From: Botrytis cinerea B05.10
Taxonomy: Eukaryota > Ascomycota > Leotiomycetes > Helotiales > Sclerotiniaceae
Length of the DNA stretch: 64,000 nucleotides
Assembly: GCF_000143535.2 (NCBI RefSeq)
Contig: NC_037325.1
Span: forward strand, 62,001 to 126,000
Direction of reading: 5' to 3'
Shown: piece by piece, positions 9,307 through 22,059 of the stretch
How the letters are laid out: each line of letters begins with the position of its first letter
How positions within the stretch are numbered: position 1 is the stretch's first letter
The notes under the pieces: generated by a model
Told to the model about the DNA's origin: nothing
The model's input: only the letters and a program-made list of their open reading frames with translations
Databases searched by the model: none
Translations under genes and position numbers: made by a program

Positions 9307-11874
9307 TAAACTTTTTATTCCTTTTTTGATTTATTATTTCCTTTTTCTTCTTTTTATCTTCTTTCTAATTTAATCCTAAATTGTAAACCAAAAATAAATT
9401 ACAAACAATTCATTTTCAATTTACTTCCTTTTTTCTATTCAGAATATATACAACCTATTCTAATTCTTTTTTCTATTTCTCCAATTCTTGAAATTCGCTT
9501 TCTTCCCCATCCAACCCTAATCCTTCAAATCCTATTATTTAAAATATTTAGAAACTTTCTAATAACAATAATAATACACTTAAAGTATTATCTCTATCCA
9601 ATATACTAACTACCTCCTTTTTCAAAATGAATAATATAATTAACTTATCAAGATTCTATAATAAAGAATATATCAAATAGATTTTTAATAAAGAATAAGG
9701 ATCTCAAACAATTAAATATATTCCAATTCAATCCAAAAACTAATTATATACCCTAACCAAATCCAAACATATATTAGATTTTATATAATTATTTATTTAT
9801 ATTAATTCCTCTTTATTAATCAATTCAATAATACTTCGATTCCTTTATATTATATTATTAATATTTAACTTTTCAAACCAAGTTTATAACTCTTTTAAAT
9901 AAAAGTTCTATGCTTATTTAAGCTGTAGATCCTTGGCCCTCGTCTCGGGCTAGTCCAGGCTCGTCCCGGCTTAGTAATCGTGTCCCCGTGACATCTCCTT
10001 AATATATATTACATTTTACAAATACTTTTAATATATCTTTATAATTACTTTTATATTAATCAAATATTATAATTCCTTATATCCAATCTATTTTCGAATT
10101 ATATACTTTTAATTATAATATTCCTAAAATAATCTATTATTAATTCAATAATATAATATCAAATTATTTAATCTCTATATATTAAATTATATTTATTTAT
10201 ATTAAAATTATTTTTTACAAAATCTTTTTATTAAATCTTATTAATTATTTATCAATTAATTATAATTAATAAAAGTATTATTTCATTTGAAATAATATTT
10301 CCAAGTATTTTATAACTTTTAATATAATTAAACCTTTTATAATCCTTAAATCTATTATAATTAATTATATATATTCATTTATGTAAATTATATAATATAT
10401 TTGATTTATTTATTTTATAATATTCAATTACTAAATAACTTTATGAACTTTTTGTAAAATTATATTTGGAATTAAATCCTTATATATTATATTATTATAA
10501 TGATTCTTTGTTTTTCTTTTTTTGAGAAATTATTTAATTATTTTTTTATTTGATTAATAGATTCTATAGAATTTATTATAATAAGCTATTCAATTTATTA
10601 TAATATAATTTGCTTTTATCTTATTCTAATAACTTTCTTTTATTATAAAAAATATTGAAATTCTATAATACTTTTATTTTTCTAAATCTATTATATTTAT
10701 ACTCTTTTAATTTTATAATAATTTTTTTAATAATTATTGAAATTTTTCAATAATAAAAATCTCAATATTTTCAAATTTAATTAAATTTTCTAAAATTACA
10801 AAGATAATATTAAATTGATCCTTATCAAACTTAGATTTAAAATTATTCTTTTTTCCTTTTATCTTCTTATTTCAATAATTTATTATTTGATATTCTACTT
10901 TTCTATATTCAAAATATAAATTGTTTTTTATCTTTATTTTTTTCTAAATTATTATTCCCATTTATATAATATATAATATTTAATTCTATAGAGTTTTTTT
11001 ATTTTTATAAATTGTAATATAATTTATTCTTATTCTTACAATAACATCTATGTTTTTGATTTTCTTAAAATTTATATAATCTTTAACTTTATCGATATTT
11101 ATAAAAACAATTATTTGATTTAATAAAATTCCGAGTTAGATTGTTTAGATTTATATTTTTAATAAATCTTTCTAGTTTCAATTTGATTTCTAATTTGAAT
11201 TCTTTATAATAATAATTTATAATAATGATTCTGTTTTATTTAATTGTTTTAATATATCTTTGAAATTCTATAATATATTTTAATATTGATTTTATTTATT
11301 TGAAATTGAAAATCTTATTTTTCATTACTTTTAATTTATTGAAATTTTTAAAGATTTTATAAATCTTTATTTTGAATTCTTTAAAACTATTGAAAATTAT
11401 TTAAATAAATTTTATATAATCCTTATTATTATATTCAAAATAATTATATAAATATAATTACATTTATTTGATTATTCTATTTTGAAAATATAATGTAGCT
11501 TATATACTTTTAGATTTTTTAAAAATAAACTTATTTTTATTAAATTAGAAATAGATTTTAAATTATAAAAGGAAAGTATTAAATTCTTATTGATTATTTT
11601 AATATTTATTTAATAAAATAATCTTAAAGATTTCATTAATAATAATCTTTTTTAAAATATTGGTTATTTTAATATTATTAATATTTTTAATAAACTAATT
11701 TATAATAATATTTCTAAATATTATCTTAATAATTGATTATTAAATTGATATTTAAAATAGAAATAATATTTTAAATATTATAAGAATTGCTTTTAGAATT
11801 ATACAAAAGTATTTAAAGATTTTTTAAAATAGTTTAGATGAGATTTTAAATAGGGATTCAATAAGATTACAATT
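9307..11874. other. AT-rich stretch without recognisable genes
   Basis: About 2.6 kb of RIP-like AT-rich sequence. I could not assign either strand to a known transposon domain. The only compositional break is the GC-rich island at 9921-9993, listed separately. Confidence 0.6.
9921..9993 (-). repeat. GC-rich island, possible LTR end fragment
   Basis: A 73-bp GC-rich patch in otherwise AT-only sequence. On the minus strand it begins TGTCACGGGGACACG, sharing TGTCACGG with the LTR start of the intact copia element at 42729. It may be a truncated solo LTR of a relative; evidence is a short match only. Confidence 0.35.
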
Positions 11875-12039
11875 GTTGGAAATCACATGTATAGACATGT
11901 GCATAGTATATGTGTGGCATATATATACCACTATATCAGATTCTTCTTTCAAACTTTCCACTCTTTATATAATAATAATATATACAATATATATTCTATT
12001 ATTATAATAATATATACAACTTGCTATTTATTTTCAATA
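11875..12039 (+). repeat. Left LTR of the eroded copia element
   Basis: Starts TGTTGGAAATCACATG and ends near TTTTCAATAA; pairs with 17244-17410. The end is approximate because erosion blurs it. Confidence 0.7.
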
Positions 12040-15022
12040 AATTATAAACTTTGTATTACAATCAACATTACTTTTATATATAATATATATCTATCTCTTC
12101 GATTTTTTTATTATATTCAGTAAGTATATAACCGATTCGATATAAATAAAATAGAAAACTTTTATTATATTCAAAAGCAATAATTGAATCGAATTTTATG
12201 AATTTTTTGAAATAGTAATAATAATATTTATTAGTTTTGATATATATATTAATGATGAAATAGTATTAATTGGAAATTATTTTGATATTATTAATTGGAG
12301 AAAATGAAGGAGTATTGTAATCTTTATTATAAATTTTTACTTATCTTTAATCTATTATTTTTAGATTATATCTTTTATTAAAAATAGCGATCTTGTAAGA
12401 GTATAAATAAAGATTTCAATCTTTAATAATTTATTGAATTTTCAATATATTGAGGATATCAAAAAGCACTTTCTATATAAATAATTCGATTTTAAAATAG
12501 AATCAATTCCAATTTTCCTTAATTAGTTTCTTTATTATTAATATAAAATATTTATTTCAAATAATTTTATTCTTAATAAAAATATTTATAATTAACTTTT
12601 AAATTTCCTTTTCGAAATCAAAATCTAATAAATTCAATAAAATTTTATTATTATTATAAAAATGAGATTACAAAATATATTATATATTTTATAAAAAGTT
12701 GAAAGAGTTTTTTAAACTAATATAAATATAATAATAACTAATATTATATATAATTTTTTATATAGATAACAAATCCAAAATGCTTAAAAAAGAGGAAAAA
12801 GAAATTGTAAGAGATATTATACATATATAAAAGATTTTATAATTTTATAAAATATTTACGAAATTAATAAGATTAATATTAAATCTTATAAATTCTATAA
12901 AAAAAAAGATTATTAATAAAAGAATTGTTTTATATATATTAAAGTTAAGAAAGTATTAAAATCAAATAAACAAATTATTAAAAATAGCTTTGTATATACA
13001 ACTATTACTTATTCAATAATAACAAAATTAAAATATATTACTTTTCTTTATTTTATTATTACTATATATATTCAATCTTTTAATAATTTTGATTAAATAT
13101 TCAATTCTAAAACCTTTCATTATTTTATTAACTTTTTTTTAAATCTTATAAATATTATATATTAAAATTCATTTTATTAAATAAGAACTGTCAATAATAT
13201 ATATATTCTTAATATTGTTTATAACATAATTTCTATTAGGAATTTTATTTTAAAAAATATTTAATATATTAAAGATTTTCATTCAATCCAATTTATTTCA
13301 ATTGGTATTTTTATAAAGATTAGAAGAAAGATTATATTCAAAAAGGATTTAATCTTATATTAGAAAAATGATCAATTTGAGATATCAATAAAATACTTCA
13401 ATAACAACTATATTATTCGATAATCTATTTTTCATTATATTTATATAATCGATTTAAATTCAAAAATAAAGAGTACTAAATCTAATAATAATAAAGTCGA
13501 AATTATATATTATTGACTCGATTACTTCAATTATAATCAAATAAATAAATTCAAGAAATCCTCGAATGATTTTTAATATATTAATAAAAAAAAAATATTC
13601 GATTGAAAAGCTTACAAGTCTTATTTTACAAAAAGAATAAATAAATATTTTAATAAATATATTACTATTTATATTTCTATAAAACTATATTATTTTTATA
13701 TAGATTTCTCAGAAATCCAAAAACTTTTAGAAAATGAAAACAAATATTTTATTATAATTATTAATAATATAATTAGATTGATCTAAATTAAATATATAAA
13801 AAATAAATTTATTGATATTATTATATCTATATTAATAAATCTAATTAATCAAATTGAAAAAGAATTTAATTTTAAAATTACTATTATTAAAATTAACAAT
13901 AATAAAAATGAATTTGAATTGCAATTTCAATTAGAAATCTTAAAAAAAGATTTGATATTTGAGTTATGATTTTTAAGAAAACATTTTATAAATAAAATTG
14001 CAAAAAAGAAGATTCAGAATATTAATATTATAATAAAATCGTTTTTAAGTGAATTAGAGATTGATTTTAGAATATAAAAATTTATTATTAAATATATTAT
14101 ATATCTAAAGAATAGATCTCCTATCAAATCCTTATTATTTGAAAAAGCTGGAATACTTTTTTTAATAATTATATTATATAAAATTATATTTGGAAAACAA
14201 TCTGATTTCAAAAAATTCAAAATATTTAATTATAAAATATAAACTAGAAACTCTTAATAATCTAATTTAATAACAAAGAAATTTGAATTTAGAATATTCA
14301 AAGGAGAATATATTTTTATTGAAATGAATAGAAATAATATCTATTTTCTCTTCAATCTTTATTCCAATATTATATATAAAATAGTAGATATTGATTTTAA
14401 TGAATATAAATATTTTTTTCAAAATCTCAAAAAAAAAATAATTCTAGAATAATCCGAAACAATAAAAAAGAGAAAATCTTTTTTATATAATAAAAATATT
14501 ATTATAAAAAAAAAAGTGCGAAAGATATAAGAAGATATATAAATATATATTAATAAATAATAAATTATTTAAATTCAAAATAAATAATAGATTTAGATCT
14601 ATTTTTTATAAATACTATAATAATAACAATTATAAATAAATAAGTTTATACAAAAAATATAAATATTTTAATTTTCGAAATAAAGAATACAAATAATTAT
14701 AAAGATTTCAAAAATCAAGCCTATTCCGATAACTGTTTTAATTTGAAATATTCTGAATAATAATTACAAAAAATAATTGAAAAAGATTTTTAATAATTAA
14801 ATTGTTTAATATATAATTGTATTATAAATTGCTTTTATATATTTTGAAACTTTTTCAATTAATAATTTTAATTTAATATTTAAAGAATCAATAAAGCTTA
14901 ACAATACTATACAAAAGAATATCTAAATATAAATAAAAGTAATCAAAAATGAATTATAAAGTTTAAAGGATAATAATACCTTTGAAATTATAAATGAGAT
15001 TATATTTATTGGTAAAAAGCTA

Positions 15023-15388
15023 TTGAATAGTAAATATATTCTAATAAATAAACTAAATCGATTTAATAAATTAGTTAGAAAAAAAGCAAAACTAATTATC
15101 AAAAAATATTTTCAAAAATATAAAATAGATTTTCAAAAGATTTTTACTAATATAATAAGATATTCGATATTATGTATTTTATTAATCAAAATTATTATAA
15201 AAGATTTAGAGATTAATAATATAAGTATCGAAATTACTTTTTTAAATAATAAGCTAATAGATATAGAAATCCTTATAAAAATATTAAAATATTTCAAAGA
15301 AATCTTTTCCAAAATCAAACTCAAAAACAAATTATATTTCAAATTGAAAAAATCATTTTATAAATTAAAACAAGTTTTAAGAATCTAA
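15023..15388 (+). pseudogene. Ty1/copia reverse transcriptase remnant
   Basis: An open stretch that still follows the RVT_2 pattern: KKYFQKYKIDFQKIFTNII (cf. RGFxQxxGxDFxETFAPV), LEINNISIEITFLNNKL (cf. xxxQMDVKTAFLNGEL) and KLKKSFYKLKQVLR (cf. KLKKSLYGLKQAPR). Almost all Ala, Val, Gly and Arg positions have become Ile, Lys, Asn or stop, as RIP produces. It starts with a non-ATG codon and is only an accident of the eroded frame. Confidence 0.75.
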
Positions 15389-17243
15389 TAAACAGTTGTA
15401 TAAAGATTCTTCAAAAATTTAGAATTCGAAGAATCTATAGCCAACCCTAATTTCTTTATTAAAAAAGAAATATATATCCTATTATATATAAAAAATTGTA
15501 TTAATATAAATTTAATAAAGATTATAATTGGAAATCACTGGAAATGTAAAGATTTGGGAAATACTAGTATATTCCTAAATATTTAAATAAAATGGAATCA
15601 ATAAGATCGATTGTTTAAAATATATTAATCGAATTATATAAAAAAGATTCTACATAGATTTGGAATTAAACTCACTAACACCAAAAATGATTTACCCCTA
15701 TTTTTTGGTATTGTTATATAAAATACAAATAAAAGCAACCTACTATACAAAAATGATAAAACTCCTTATTTTTAGATTGTTAATAGTATTATTTATTTCT
15801 TAAATTATATTCAATTAAATATAATATATACTATTAAACAACTTATTTATATTATATAAGTATTAAAGGAAAATTATTTGATATTTGTAAAATATTTATT
15901 TCAATATTTTATAAATATATTTCTAATTAATATGATTTATTTAAATAGGTTCAATATACTCTTATATAAATATTGAATATATACAAATTCTATTTAAAGA
16001 TTTTCAAAGAATAAAAAATCAATACAAAATATAGCTTTTATTAAATATAATAAAGCTATAATATAATTCTCAATCAAATAAAAATCAATCTTTTTTTATA
16101 TAATAAAAATTGAAATTATTATTACAAATAAAAAAGCGAAGGATATTGTATAAATGAAAAAGCTTATTAAGGATTTCAAAAAACATTTTGAAAATGAATT
16201 TTTCATTTCAATTTTATATTATAATAACGAAAACAAAATTGATTGGATATAAGAGAATAAGTTTTATAATAAAGTTAAGTATATTGATATTCAATAATAT
16301 TATATTTAAAAACATATAGTGGAAGTTAAAAGACTTCGAATCGTATAAATTCCTGAAATGGATTAAACCGTTAATATCTTTACAAAACAATTGATATATT
16401 TAGGCTTTATAATTTACAAAAAAGGCCTAAAATTGAATTTGGAATATTAAATTATAAAGAAATCAAAATACAATTAATTGGTGTTTATTTTAAAATTGAT
16501 CGATTTGATTAATTAAATCAATTTACTTTTTAATCAATTATTTAAAATTAATTATATTAATTATGATTATTAAAACTACCAGTTTTGATTATTCCAATCA
16601 AATTAATAAAAATCAATTATTATATCGATTTTATTTATTTATTAATTCTATTATATTCCTCAATCTTTTTAAATTTATTAAATCAATTCGATTCATTTAA
16701 AAGAAATCGAATTAATCGTTTTTAAATGATTTATTATATATTAACCAAATCAATTAGTTTAATTAATCAAAATCAATTGATTAATTAATCTTATTTATTA
16801 ATTTATATAGAATAATATATAAATTTAAAATCTATTATTATTCAATTGGATTTATTAAAATTATTATAGAAAAATAACTATATTATAATCTATAATTAAC
16901 AACTTTCATTTCAATCCATTATTATTTATAAATTATATATATAAAAAAAAGAATATAAATTTATTTATTATAATAGAGCTTTTTTATATATTTGGGTTCT
17001 TTGGAAAGGGAAAGGATTTTATAAACTCTTTTATTTATTATAAGTAGAGGAAATCGAATTCGAAGAAAAGCATTCTTGTATTGTAATATAATAATAAATT
17101 GTAGGGTTATTGAACTCCAAAATGAAAATGTAAATATTATAGGCAATTAGAATAATTTAATTTTATTATAGAAATTAATAAGACTTTTTATATATATATA
17201 AAATCTATATAATTTGATAATAGATATTCTATTATAAAAAGGA

Positions 17244-17410
17244 TATTGAAAATCATATATATAGATATATATATAGTATATATATAACATATACATATCA
17301 CTATATTAGATTCTTCTTTCAAGCTTTTCGCTCTTTATATAATAATAATATATATAATATACATTCTATCACTATAATAATATGTACAACTTGCTGTCTA
17401 CTTCCGATAA
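17244..17410 (+). repeat. Right LTR of the eroded copia element
   Basis: Begins TATTGAAAATCATAT (left copy TGTTGGAAATCACAT) and ends about CTACTTCCGATAA. More A+T than the left copy in the first 60 bp, less in the last 50. Confidence 0.7.
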
Positions 17411-17411
17411 T

Positions 17412-18431
17412 AATTAGTTGTAATTTTTATAATTATAGTATAAAATTAATAATTATTTTGAATACGAAATTCTATATTGTAATGAAATCCATTCCTTATA
17501 TAGATTTTCATTTTCATTGAATAGTTTGAATAGTTTGTTTATTCTATCTATTTATGAATAGTTTGGATAATTTGTTTATTCTGTTTATCTATTATGTAAT
17601 ATGTATTCTGTGACATATAATAGTTTTATTGTTTATTTAATTTATGTTTATTAGTTAATTTGTGAGTATTGTTTATTTTATATTTATTGTAAAGTAGATA
17701 TCAATAAAATATAGGTGCTTATTTTTTTCTAATCATTGATTATTTACTTGATTATTTTTGTTCTCAGTTATTTTTCAATCTTATGGTTTCTATAGTATTG
17801 TTTTTATAGGTCACAATATCAAGGCTTGCCTTTATTTTATAATCCATATTGTGGTGTGGGTATTTTTGTAATAAGAAGAGGGTTTACATTAGGAACTGGA
17901 ACTCAAATATGGGGAGTAGTTACGGGACTTGACAATCACTTTAAGTTTTCCAGTGTTAAAATTGATCAACGGAATCAGTTCAATAATGAAATTACTATCA
18001 GCATATGACTGTGCATTTGTATTTGCAGATTGATTTGAAATCATAAGTCATTTGCCCCAGAAATGTAAATTCACTTTTATAATATTAGATAGACTAAGAA
18101 ACTGTCAAGCTTTTCTCCAGTCGGTCGAGGCAAGTAGCAGCTAATCGAGCGTGGATAACACTTCGATAAGATCTGAAAGAGCTCGAGATCCTAACAATAG
18201 TCCAATGATGGTATCGTATCTCCAAACACCGTTATTTCGTGCCCCGACAGAACTCGTTGGGTGTAATTTATTCTCCTGGTTCGACCCTTCCAGGAAGAAA
18301 TAGAATATCTATGTAAAGTATGTAGAGTATACGTAGATTCTAGAAAACTTCTATATTTATTTGCATTTGCAAAGTTCCACCAAGATTTGAACAGATACTT
18401 CTCTCGACTGTAAAGGTCAGCCATCAGCTCG
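17412..18431. other. Transition zone, no assignable gene
   Basis: Base composition recovers from AT-only to ordinary here. A short open stretch at 17826-18008 (+) follows a splice-acceptor-like TTTTTATAG and could be a leftover exon, but it matches no family I recognise. The minus-strand frame 18424-18191 has no support. Confidence 0.5.
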
Positions 18432-19789
18432 TAGCTATGCTACCATTTACTATTAGACGCATGGCTTTGAAATTCAATTGTTCTATTGCAACTTTTTAAT
18501 TGCTTTTGACTGCTACTAGATTTATTGGACAAGTTTCATCTGCAGTAGCTTATTTGGACAATTCCACCTTCATTCCTCCGGGTTCCAATTACCAGATCCC
18601 AACCAATTGGGATGCCTGCAAACTGTGCAGCTCAAATGAACATCACCATTAAGGCCAATGATCATTTCAGTTACATCTTGACGTTACCTACCAAGTGTAA
18701 CAATGGATTTTTCGGGCTGCTCAGAATGGAATCGGTTCCATTGATATAGTAAGTTGATCAAAACTTCTTCCTGCAGACCTTCGCTATTCCTCATTTTTCT
18801 TGATTGGTACATTATGATAGATACATACCATCGGTACTATATATAACTTTGCAACTGCAGGGACTGATGCTGGCCACACTGGTTCTGATATGAGTACCTA
18901 GGTAGTTCATGGACTGGAAACCGTGAGTCTATCACTGATCTGAGATAGCGGGCAAATCATAAGATGACCGCAATTGGTATAATATTCACAGAAAAGTGAT
19001 ATGAAAGTGTTCCCTTGTACAGCTACTATATTGGATACACCAGGCTTTGAAGGAATTGGAAATATTTCCAAAAGCTTATAAGGATTTGCTGCCAGTTATT
19101 CAGCTCAATGGACTACTCATAATCAACTTTGTAACTTGAAGCAAATTATCTATCAATCGATAATAGATTCCTTGTATAACATTCTACTATCAATATCCAC
19201 TCTTATTGATGATGAGATATTTCGTTAATACAATCCTTAGAATAACTTGACTAATTATATTATATCTAATTCCCTCAACTACAATTTAAATCATTTGATA
19301 CTGGTTTGCACAGCATATAAAACAAATTTCTGTCTTACCATTTCACAACTTGACATTCTTTGTCCATTTATAACAACTTAAATCTATCAAACCTATATTT
19401 TCAATTATATCATTTACAGAAGTAAAAAGACCCAAGCCAATAGTAATATTGGAAATAATAGCATATTGAATTCTGCAAATCAATTTTGGTATATTCAAAA
19501 CAATTTGAGATTTGCTAGTTTTGCTACTAGTAATCTTTCTTACGAGGTAGTCGAGTAGATCGATATTGTGAATCCTGGAAATTCATCGGCCAACAACTTC
19601 GACCTTTGGCCCTCTTATCAATGTGGTGGAAAACTAGTCCATTGCCATGGATTGACTAACGGAACTTTTGATCCTAGTGCTAGAGTATATTTCCATGATC
19701 ATTGTTGGTACGGGAAGGATACGGCAGACGTAGCACCCACGAATATCGTAGGTCCTGTATATCTAAATGTATTCTATCTAAAGAGCTAG
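18432..19789 (+). pseudogene. Tannase/feruloyl esterase family pseudogene
   Basis: Pieces in three frames follow the family in order: NCAAQMNITIKANDHFSYIL near 18617-18680; FATAGTDAGHTGSDMST near 18850-18900 (cf. the GxDxGH region); a degraded YYIGYT patch near 19030 where the nucleophile motif GCSTGGRQ is expected; and near the end NNFDLWPSYQCGGKLVHCHG (19585-19650, cf. FxxRGGKLLHYHG, which bears the catalytic His) followed by an IYF-like segment. Frameshifts and in-frame stops (for example after DMST and before the last segment) break it, and the nucleophile motif is lost. The living gene would encode a secreted plant-polymer esterase (cutting gallic or ferulic esters). Exact ends are approximate. 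Confidence 0.75.
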
Positions 19790-22059
19790 CTATATACTGA
19801 AAGTAGTAAGCCTTATAAAGACTTATTAAAAAAGTTAGTCTCTTTTGCATTTGCTTAGGGCTTTATTACAGTTGCTATATTACAGTGGTAATTGAATTGA
19901 AGTCATTCACTTCTTTTACACCATTATGTTATAAGGAATTTGGCCCTAATGGATACAAAAATTAATGACTTCTACCAGTTCTTCTTATGCCTGGTCTGGA
20001 GTAAGTTCACCCTGAGTTTTACTTACTTTATTTGCAAAACACTAACCTCTCATCTACGTAAATTGTAGAGAAACCTCTTTTACGTTGAATGCTCCCTGAT
20101 TATCAAGCCGCTACTTCGTGTACTTTAGCTCACAGTACACTCTGTTACTCTGATGCCCGCCGTGACATTCTCCCGGCCGCGACGGCGCGGCATGAGTTGA
20201 TAACGGTACTGTGCCTGACAGTATCATCGGAACTGAGTTAAATAACAACCCGACAGCCGCTAAATAGCGTCTCAGTTGTACGTTTCCCAACCACACGAGG
20301 TACAATGGAAAGGGCGAATGTGGAATATGAGTCAAAGCTTGAGCCCAATGAAGAGGTAGTATAGCGCGGAGGAAGCCACTTCTTTAATCTTTCGATTCTT
20401 AGTGTAATTATACAGAGTAAAAACTCAGCGACTTTTTTTGGGCTACCTTTGGCACAGCTTGTGATGGCGAAAATACCATATCAATGATTTAAATTGATCT
20501 CTCGGCCGGTCAGGCGTGTTTCATGCAGATGAATGGACGTAAGCTGAAGAAAAAAGGCGACAAAGGGGCATAGAGTCTAGATGGAGGTATAGAATGCTAT
20601 CGAGGTCGAAGCGGTGAAGATATATTCTCGCAATTGTGGAGACAAGAAGCACGACGCCAGGGAAACAGAAATTGAAATGGACGGAAAAGAATCTATGGGG
20701 ACGATTGAGGAATGCACTGAAAGGAATTATCAATTCAAGGACCAAACAAAAGATTTGACAAAAGAAAAAAACCCAGTAGAACTGCATTTACCAAAATTCG
20801 ATCGCTTTAAATCTAGGCGATAATGTTCAAGAGATAGAAATTTTGCCAAATAAATTGGAGCAAATAGGTAATGTCCAATGTGATCATGAATAAATTCCCT
20901 ACCAGGTATCATATCTCCCGATTTCCGTTTACGTTTAAACCCAACGGTCTGTTCGCGATTAGAATTCAAATGACAGCGGGTGCTCACCCACAATTACTGT
21001 TTAAGTCCCTTACTTCCCTTTTCCCAGTCAAGAGCACCAGGTCTGTGATACAAATTGTTCTGGATCGTTCTGTTCTCAACGAACGATTTGTTGCAAGGAT
21101 CCCCGGTGATATCCAAAAAATCCAGAGCTTATGATCAATTTTTATACTTCATGGTCTTAACTACACATCATTAAATGAGTTCTGGGACACTTATAGAATA
21201 TTCTTCTGTAAGACAAAGATGTTCTTGGTTGATCCTCACCCCTAGCTTATATGATGAGATCATCTTTATTGTTTTGTTATTCATCTACGCCGATAAATGT
21301 CCATTCGTGATTGAAAGAAAGATGGAAAAAATTGATGAGTTTGAATCAAGCTTCTTCTCCGCAAGCGCGTTTGTCGCAAATCGGGGGTAACACAAGTTGA
21401 AGAAGTTTCGGAAGTAGACTTCCGAACTAGGGGCTACCCCCCGCTTGGAGATGTCAGGGGCAAAATATGCTAACATTCGAAACTAGCAAGGCTCCCCAAG
21501 CTTAACAATCTTCATTGTTCAAACCAACAATTCCCTCATTTCGATATCCACTTTCTTCATCTCTTCAGTATGACTTCGGCATTCAATATCAGGTATATGA
21601 CAGAATCGGGTGAGTTTTCTCCACTTTTTGGGTTGTGCGGTCGGTCGGCGGGGGGTGGTCTGTGGATGTGGGATATGAGATTCCGCGTATGAATCCGGCA
21701 CACGATCTAAGTATGGATTAGAAAGCACAGAGCGTGTATATAGTTCTCCAATTTCTTATCGTCTTTACTTCAATGCAATTTTCACAAGATGGATATTGGA
21801 AAACTACCGACTACATCCTATTGAGGCTCACCGCCGAAAGTGGGCTGGATAAATGCAATGAGATCGCAACTCGAGATCCCGCATAATTTTGATTGTAAAA
21901 ATCCCTATTCGTCTTTCTCTACTTTCTTTACCAATTTCTTTTCCTTCTGCAAGTCCTTGTTCTGTGTTTGTGCAAGATCCTTTAATTTCCACGCCACGGA
22001 ATCACAAGGCATCTTCACATCTAGTCATCGGCATCTGATCCCTCTCCAAGTATCTCAAA
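19790..22059. other. Non-genic stretch with possible LTR fragment and a foldback
   Basis: No convincing gene. Open frames at 20614-20823 and 20871-21134 lack family features or splice support. A GC-richer patch at about 20120-20335 contains, on the minus strand from 20174, TGTCACGGCGGGCATC, which resembles fungal LTR starts. A GC-rich foldback lies at 21382-21443. The last 200 bp before 22060 are probably the promoter and 5' leader of the next gene. Confidence 0.5.
21382..21443. repeat. GC-rich foldback (nested inverted repeats)
   Basis: Outer arms CGGGGGTA (21382-21389) and TACCCCCCG (21435-21443) enclose an inner hairpin CGGAAGT-AG-ACTTCCG (21409-21424). The structure could be the end of a DNA element or a structured RNA; it has no partner elsewhere in the window that I could see. 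Confidence 0.6.

Larger units (their letters stand above)
11875..17411 (+). mobile_element. RIP-eroded Ty1/copia retrotransposon with both LTRs
   Basis: Direct repeats of about 165 bp at 11875-12039 and 17244-17410 share long blocks such as AGATTCTTCTTTCAA, CTCTTTATATAATAATAATA and ACAACTTGCT, in the same orientation and about 5.4 kb apart. The left copy starts TGTTGGAAATC. Between them lies AT-rich sequence whose plus strand still encodes a copia reverse transcriptase fragment at 15023-15388. Differences between the LTRs are mostly transitions. The element is dead. Confidence 0.8.

Noticed and set aside
18191..18424. 77-codon minus-strand frame before the tannase relic
   Set aside because: No recognisable domain, no splice support, low-information composition.
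20111..20335. 74-codon minus-strand frame
   Set aside because: No family features; overlaps a GC-rich patch better explained as an LTR-like fragment.
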